Shown here: piece after piece, positions 59,296 through 64,000 of the stretch | Layout of the letters: each line of letters begins with the position of its first letter | Position numbering within the stretch: the stretch's first letter is position 1 | Assembly: GCF_003573695.1 (NCBI RefSeq) | Contig: NC_039368.1 | Span: 9,385,860-9,449,859 of the forward strand | Direction of reading: 5' to 3' | DNA length: 64,000 bases | Source of the DNA: Papaver somniferum | Lineage: Eukaryota; Streptophyta; Magnoliopsida; Ranunculales; Papaveraceae | Position numbers and translations under genes: made by a program | The notes under the pieces: generated by a model | Databases searched by the model: none | The model's input: the letters and a program-made list of their open reading frames with translations, nothing else | What the model was told of the DNA's origin: nothing

Positions 59296-60482
59296 TCCCT
59301 TCTATTCTTTCTAGTCCAGTTCTATCAGACCCAGTTAATGGCTAGTCCACCCGTGGAAAAGATTTAATCTCTAGTCCAATAACTTCGTGGAGACTATAAA
59401 GTGTATTTTATAAATTCCTAAAACACCCTTCCAGGTCTAATTAGTATCAACACATGTAAATGTTACTAGTAGTATGTTACTACATACTAGTAGTATCAAT
59501 ACGGTGATACTACATATTAATATGTACTGTACTAGTAGTAACAAAAATATCTTATTGTTACTAGTAAATTATGTAACTACTTTACTATACTAAACTAGTA
59601 TACTAGTATACTACTATAGTATAGTATACTAGTAAACTAGTAAATTAGTAGTAACTAATACTAGTAGTAAAATATGTAGTATCAATACATAACATACTAC
59701 ATATCAATATGTAGTATCAATACATAACATACTACATATCAATATGTAGTATCAATATATAACATACTACATATCAAACATACTACATATCAATATATAA
59801 CATACTACATGTCAATATGTAGTATTACTACATAACATATTACATATCAATATGTAGTATCAATATATAACATATTACTACTAGTATACTAGTTACTACT
59901 AGTATACTACATACTACATATGTTATTACTACATATTACATACTAGTTACTACTAGTATATTACATACTACATATGTTATTACTACATACTACATACTAG
60001 TTACTATTAATTACTACTAGTATACTAGTTACTACTAGTATATACTACTAGTACACTATACTACATATCAATATATAACATACTAATATCAATATGTAGT
60101 ATCAATATATAACATACTACATATCAAACATACTACATATAGATATATAACATACTACATGTCAATATGTAGTATCAATACATAACATACTACATATCAA
60201 TATGTAGTATCAATACATAACATACTACTACTAGTATACTAGTATACTACATACTACATATGTTATTACTACATACTACATACTAGTTACTACTAGTATA
60301 CAAGTATACTATGTATTACATATGTAGTAACATATGTATTATTATACGTAATGTTATATACTAGGGTTAGTAGAGTAAATTTACTCTTTTCAAAACTTTT
60401 TTGGACTAGGGAGTAAATAATTTTTGGCGCTGGACTAGCCAGTAACCTGGGTCGGGTTTTCTGGACTAAACAGTAAATCCCT
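59296..60482. mobile_element. Inverted-repeat element carrying a palindromic array
   Basis: Left end and right end (read on the minus strand) share a long imperfect inverted repeat with the ordered words TAGTCCAG, GACCCAG, TGGCTAGTCCA and TAGTCCAA over about 80 bp (59311-59390 and 60405-60476). No coding frame is present. The centre is the AT-rich array at 59450-60345. No clear target duplication was seen. Confidence 0.65.
59450..60345. repeat. Palindromic TACTAGTA / ATACTACATAT array
   Basis: The array has two interleaved repeat types. One is runs of TACTAGTA-like words (59455-59680, 59875-60060, 60220-60310). The other is about eight copies, several partial, of a unit near 35 bp built on the 11-base arm ATACTACATAT, the spacer CA and the complementary arm ATATGTAGTAT. 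Almost every unit is self-complementary. Confidence 0.85.
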
Positions 60483-61216
60483 CTAATTGTCATAGCAAGA
60501 CGTAAGTTCCCATAAGGTGGGTAATCCAACCCGCACTTACTGTTGTGTTTTTTAATTAACCAATTTAACAACAAATTCTAAGACGGATAATGGACAAATA
60601 ATTATATGTGGTGGCGCAAGATAACTAAGGTGATGCTTGATTGAATATGTTTTCTTTTGCACAAGAATATAACCCTAGATTGTCTCACTGCTATCTATGA
60701 GCTTGAGCCGTATAAGGCCTAGTAGGTTCTGACATTTAGTACCACTGACGCGGGTTACGTCACTCGGCTCCTAGACTCAATTCAGTTTACAAAAGTGACT
60801 TGAAAATTAGGTGCACATGACTCCAAAAAGGAGACCAATATTAGATGTCATCCAAGAGAGATTTTAGTGTATGAGTTGGATTACAATTGGAACTAACTAA
60901 TCCGAGAATAAACATTTATTGTATCTTTGGTATTTTCAGATTTGGTAATTCCTTGTTGTCTAAACTACCTAATAGGTCATTATAAATAGTGAAACTCGTA
61001 GTTTTTATAAACGTATCCCTTGGACACACTGAACTAACCGTTTGTGTGAAAAGTCCACTGGAATATTCTTGTGGTACTCATTCGAGAGGACAGTATCCTA
61101 ATTAGGTGAAATATCTTATTGCGCTTCATTTAAAGACTTCTATGGACCGTTGGCTGGAAACTATAATGACATTATTACTATTCTTGTTTGTTTATTCTAT
61201 AATCCTTCTATTATGA
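60483..61216. other. Intergenic DNA, possibly LTR remnant
   Basis: No domain-bearing frame is present. A 30-50 bp piece near 60840-60878 is a diverged sister of 4015-4065. 'cattataaatagtgaaactcg' near 60978 is TATA-like, so this may be an LTR remnant with no partner in the window. Confidence 0.35.
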
Positions 61217-62770
61217 CTAGTATAACACGCACGCGCGATGCGCCTGCCATTGCGTAACTTCAGGGTCTTGCTTTCGAAATTGAGTGGTAGTAGGGAGTTG
61301 TGACCTTGTTTTTGTGTATCCGCATCTAATTCTGCTTTTTCAACTTGGATAAGCACTACAATGTTTTTTTAAAAGCGCTTCTCTTCCGACTTCAACCATT
61401 GAATCTTGTTTTAATCTGTAAAGAAGACAGCGCTGCTGTAAGTGAGCATCTCTTTGTTGAGATTGCGTTTATTTTTCTTTCTCTAGCACTCGAAGTTGAG
61501 CTAGCTCAAAATTCTTTGACTTCGAAAAATACTGTAAATGAGAAAGCAAAGCTTTATCTTGCAATGAATCCATCTACAAACAAAAACAAAGGGTGAACTA
61601 AAATCATCCTGATGAGAGTTTAACAAATCTGTTGTAAATGAGCATCTACGGTATTATCCTAAGTCAAAAATCTGGTCTGATGAAAGAACTTCTGAGCTGC
61701 AATGAGCTATCATATTTTTACTTCATATTTCTCCCACATAGATAACTTGCATTTCTTCAAATCAGAGTTTAACAAACTAAATAAAAGAAGATGAAAAAAA
61801 CAATAGGACAACTAGTGAACTGATTCTGACGAAAAAACAAACTAATTAGTATGTAGCCTCATTCTGCAACCCTGTATAGTAGGCATTAAGAAGAACATGA
61901 CAGCTACCTATCTTTTATTAACTTTGAAAACTTATCAAGGAGAGTTCAAGCATCAACTTGCTGGTTTCAATAGTGAAGAGATGTTGGAACAAACATGGAA
62001 GCGTTTTTGGGGAAGATGCTTCATACACAATAAACTTGTACATCAAAATCCTTTTGCAGATGAAGAATTGCAATACTTGATTTGCCACTCCCCTTAACTA
62101 ACCTAAATCAAAGCAGATGAAAAAAAAAACAAACTAAAATACAAATTCCAAATCCAAATCAATTTTTTTGGTTTAATCCAACTAAAAACTACTGATCCTC
62201 ACTTCTATTTTCCAACTTGCAATACTAATTTTCCATTCCCCTTGACTAACCTAATTCAAAGCAGATGAAAAAAAGGAAAAAACCTAAAATACAAATTCCA
62301 TATGAAACCCAAATTTTCAGCATGATACGTTAAAGAAAACTTACATTTTTCAACTTCTTCACAGCCGTTGGGGTGATTTCCTGTGTCAGTTGATGTGATT
62401 TTTTACTCTTTGAATCAACATTGAATTGGATTAATAAGCTGAACAAATAATTTAGGGGTTTTGTGGAGCTGAACAAATAATGAATTCAATTCCCCATCTA
62501 TTGTTTCTGTTAATCAATTCAGGAAATTTCTCTCTGTTCGATAAAGAATGATTTTAAATCTCTGATGATAGTGGAGAAGTGAAGAATTCAATTTCTGTTG
62601 GTGCTGGTTCGATAGATTTTTAGGAAGAAGAAACTAAGACCTTCACTTTCATGTAATTAACGAAGTCCTTCAGGTAAAATAGAAAAAACGCGGAAGGGTA
62701 TTCGCGTCATTTTAAGCACACAAAAAAGAGGGTCGTACCAAAAATCCCTATTTTCTTTATATTAGTAAGA
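61217..62770 (-). mobile_element. Non-autonomous Helitron
   Basis: On the minus strand the 5' end is TCTTACTAATATAAAG (62770 downward), preceded by A. The 3' end is a GC-rich hairpin (GGCGCATCGCGCGTGCG) followed 11 bases later by CTAG (CTRR type) and T. These are the standard Helitron ends (5' TC, 3' hairpin then CTRR, insertion between A and T, no target duplication). The 1554 bp interior has no Rep/helicase. Two short + strand frames (61345-61596, 61897-62097) are not recognised and might be captured scraps. Confidence 0.75.
62065..62305. repeat. Direct duplication inside the Helitron
   Basis: Two copies of about 85 bp ('ttgcaatact ... ccactccccttaactaaccta', 'caaagcagatgaaaaaa ... aaatacaaattcca') start near 62067 and 62217, offset about 150 bp. 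Confidence 0.65.
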
Positions 62771-63820
62771 TATATAAGGTCAGTCGAACTAGTTCAAGGA
62801 TCAACGATTTGAGATTTACTTTATTGCATCTGGATCTGAAAATAAGACTTCTGGCCATCTGTTGTTAACAGACTCCGTTCTGTGCATGATTGATCATTAG
62901 TGGAATCAAGTTGTTTGTGCGGGTACTTTCGAGACTGAAGATTGAAGACTAGAAGATTTTTTCTTTTGGTATTCTGATTTTTGTGATAACTTTGTGCACA
63001 CTTGATTGACTACGAACCAAAAAGCTTGTTTATCTCTAATACACTTTTAAGCTTGTTGTATATATCGACAATCTATCTTTGTTGTTTCTCTTTGATATCT
63101 ACTTTGATAGTTTGTAACTAAGATTGATTATTTAGGTAATCTAGATCTTAGTTGATATAACCGAACAAAAGAATTTATATTGATTAGAACGAAAAAACCT
63201 TCATATGAAACTATGTATCCCGATTAACTTGTTGATCTGGGAGATTCATAGAGCGGTTAATAAAAAATATTAGTCATTTACTTTTCTGGATTACGATCCA
63301 AAGGAGTTAAGTTTCTTAAGTCTTCACAACAGGTGAAACGACTTAAGATAGTGGACTCTATCTTAGAATTCACATGCGTGGACCAGATCGGTTGTAGGCT
63401 TAGGGATACTAAATGAACTGAGTAAATTGGAGTTAGTTTACTTGGTCTCAACTATACAAAGTTGAAGTATTTTTTATATAGAGGATTTATTATGAGATTA
63501 CTCAAAACTAGACTAGGTTCTGGGGATTTTCTGCTTTACAGTTTTCCTCGTTAACAAAATAGTGTGTTTCTTTTGATTTACTTTACTTTCATGGTATATT
63601 ATCGGTCTTTATAATTGAAGTAAATACACTTGTACATTTATAAACATTTGGTTTGATCTCATAGTTTGATTCAGATTCGAACTTACGCTATATAACAAGT
63701 GTACATCTTGTTTAAGTAATCTTATTGACAGTTCATATCTGTATTAGATTACATCAGGTGTGTCTTGCATAGGTTAATATCGAAAATATTGTGGTGTACT
63801 TGGTACCCTCATCATTTCAA

Positions 63821-63833
63821 TTGGTATCAGAGA
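63821..63833 (+). other. Primer-binding site, initiator Met tRNA type
   Basis: TTGGTATCAGAGA directly after the LTR, the same site as at 11502. Confidence 0.85.
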
Positions 63834-63917
63834 AGGCAGACACAATATGATCTACACTCTGTGTTTAGTGTGATCCAACCAATAAGACAATATAATCGTG
63901 TTGATACGAATTGAATC

Positions 63918-64000
63918 CAGTAAACATACCACATATATCTGATGGTACCAACTATCTATGATGGAAATCTTCTATGTAATTCTTCTACAATTCCGTGACT
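63918..64000 (+). pseudogene. Start of a gag frame, truncated by the window
   Basis: The frame reads VNIPHISDGTNYL, a stop where the related gag has Trp, then WKSSM and FFYNSVT. It parallels the gag at 11566 (INVPPVFDGSNYLWWKIVM). The stop and the window edge prevent further judgement. Confidence 0.6.

Larger units (their letters stand above)
62771..64000 (+). mobile_element. 5' end of a second Copia-like element, cut by the window
   Basis: An LTR ending CCTCATCATTTCA at 63819 is followed by a primer site and gag start. Its last part ('actaggttctggggattttctg ... cctcgttaacaaaat', near 63510-63560) resembles the LTR of the gag-only element ('gactaggtcccgggg ... ctcgttaacaaaat'), so the families are related. 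The LTR start is not resolved. It may be at, or interrupted by, the Helitron. Confidence 0.65.

Noticed and set aside
59450..60345. CRISPR-like array
   Set aside because: There are no unique spacers between repeats, the units are palindromic and AT-rich, and the genome is a plant's.

Overview
This is a nuclear chromosome segment from a flowering plant, almost certainly a eudicot. It is AT-rich, has intron-rich genes with ordinary GT-AG borders, and is packed with plant transposon families. The protein-coding genes match angiosperm families very closely. I cannot name the species. A poppy-family source is only a weak impression.

Layout. 1-9071: decayed, gene-free DNA. It holds a cluster of short ACGGTTGG/CCAACCGT motifs, a broken B3-domain fragment, a 5'-truncated L1-type LINE, and a decayed CACTA (Tnp2) transposase directly after the LINE poly-A tail. 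9072-31307: a nested stack of retrotransposons. The outer layer is a gag-bearing Copia-like element with no recognisable pol (LTRs 9072-11499 and 30018-31307). Its gag is split by an inverted solo LTR of the same family (12240-27032, target duplication AAAAG). That solo LTR is split in turn by a tandem 'dimer' (LTR-internal-LTR-internal-LTR, 13963-26388, minus strand, target duplication GCGGA) of a large non-autonomous element with its own unfamiliar ORF.

32839-50321 is a compact gene island with four intact genes: a myotubularin lipid phosphatase (+, 19 exons, with plastid-type DNA carrying a full trnC-GCA in intron 6); an LRR receptor-like kinase of the PXC1 type (+, 2 exons); a trihelix DNA-binding domain fused to a UMP-kinase-type amino-acid kinase domain (-, 7 exons); and an NPH3/BTB protein (-, 4 exons). 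The exon joins proposed here keep the frame open in all four genes. They act in phosphoinositide turnover, receptor signalling, nucleotide/DNA-related functions and ubiquitin-ligase adaptor signalling. I see no sign that they form one pathway.

51400-64000 is again transposon territory. It holds a terminal-inverted-repeat element with AATCGGTAG motifs, a hAT-like element with an 8-bp target duplication, a decayed Copia element with 5-bp target duplications (54334-59006), an inverted-repeat element filled with a palindromic TACTAGTA/ATACTACATAT array, a minus-strand non-autonomous Helitron (61217-62770), and the 5' LTR, primer-binding site and gag start of another Copia element cut by the window end.

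The most unusual items are the dimeric element with complementary ORF lesions, the pol-less element with an extra coiled-coil ORF, the trihelix-UMP kinase fusion and the palindromic array. No phage-like, CRISPR or biosynthetic-cluster system is present.
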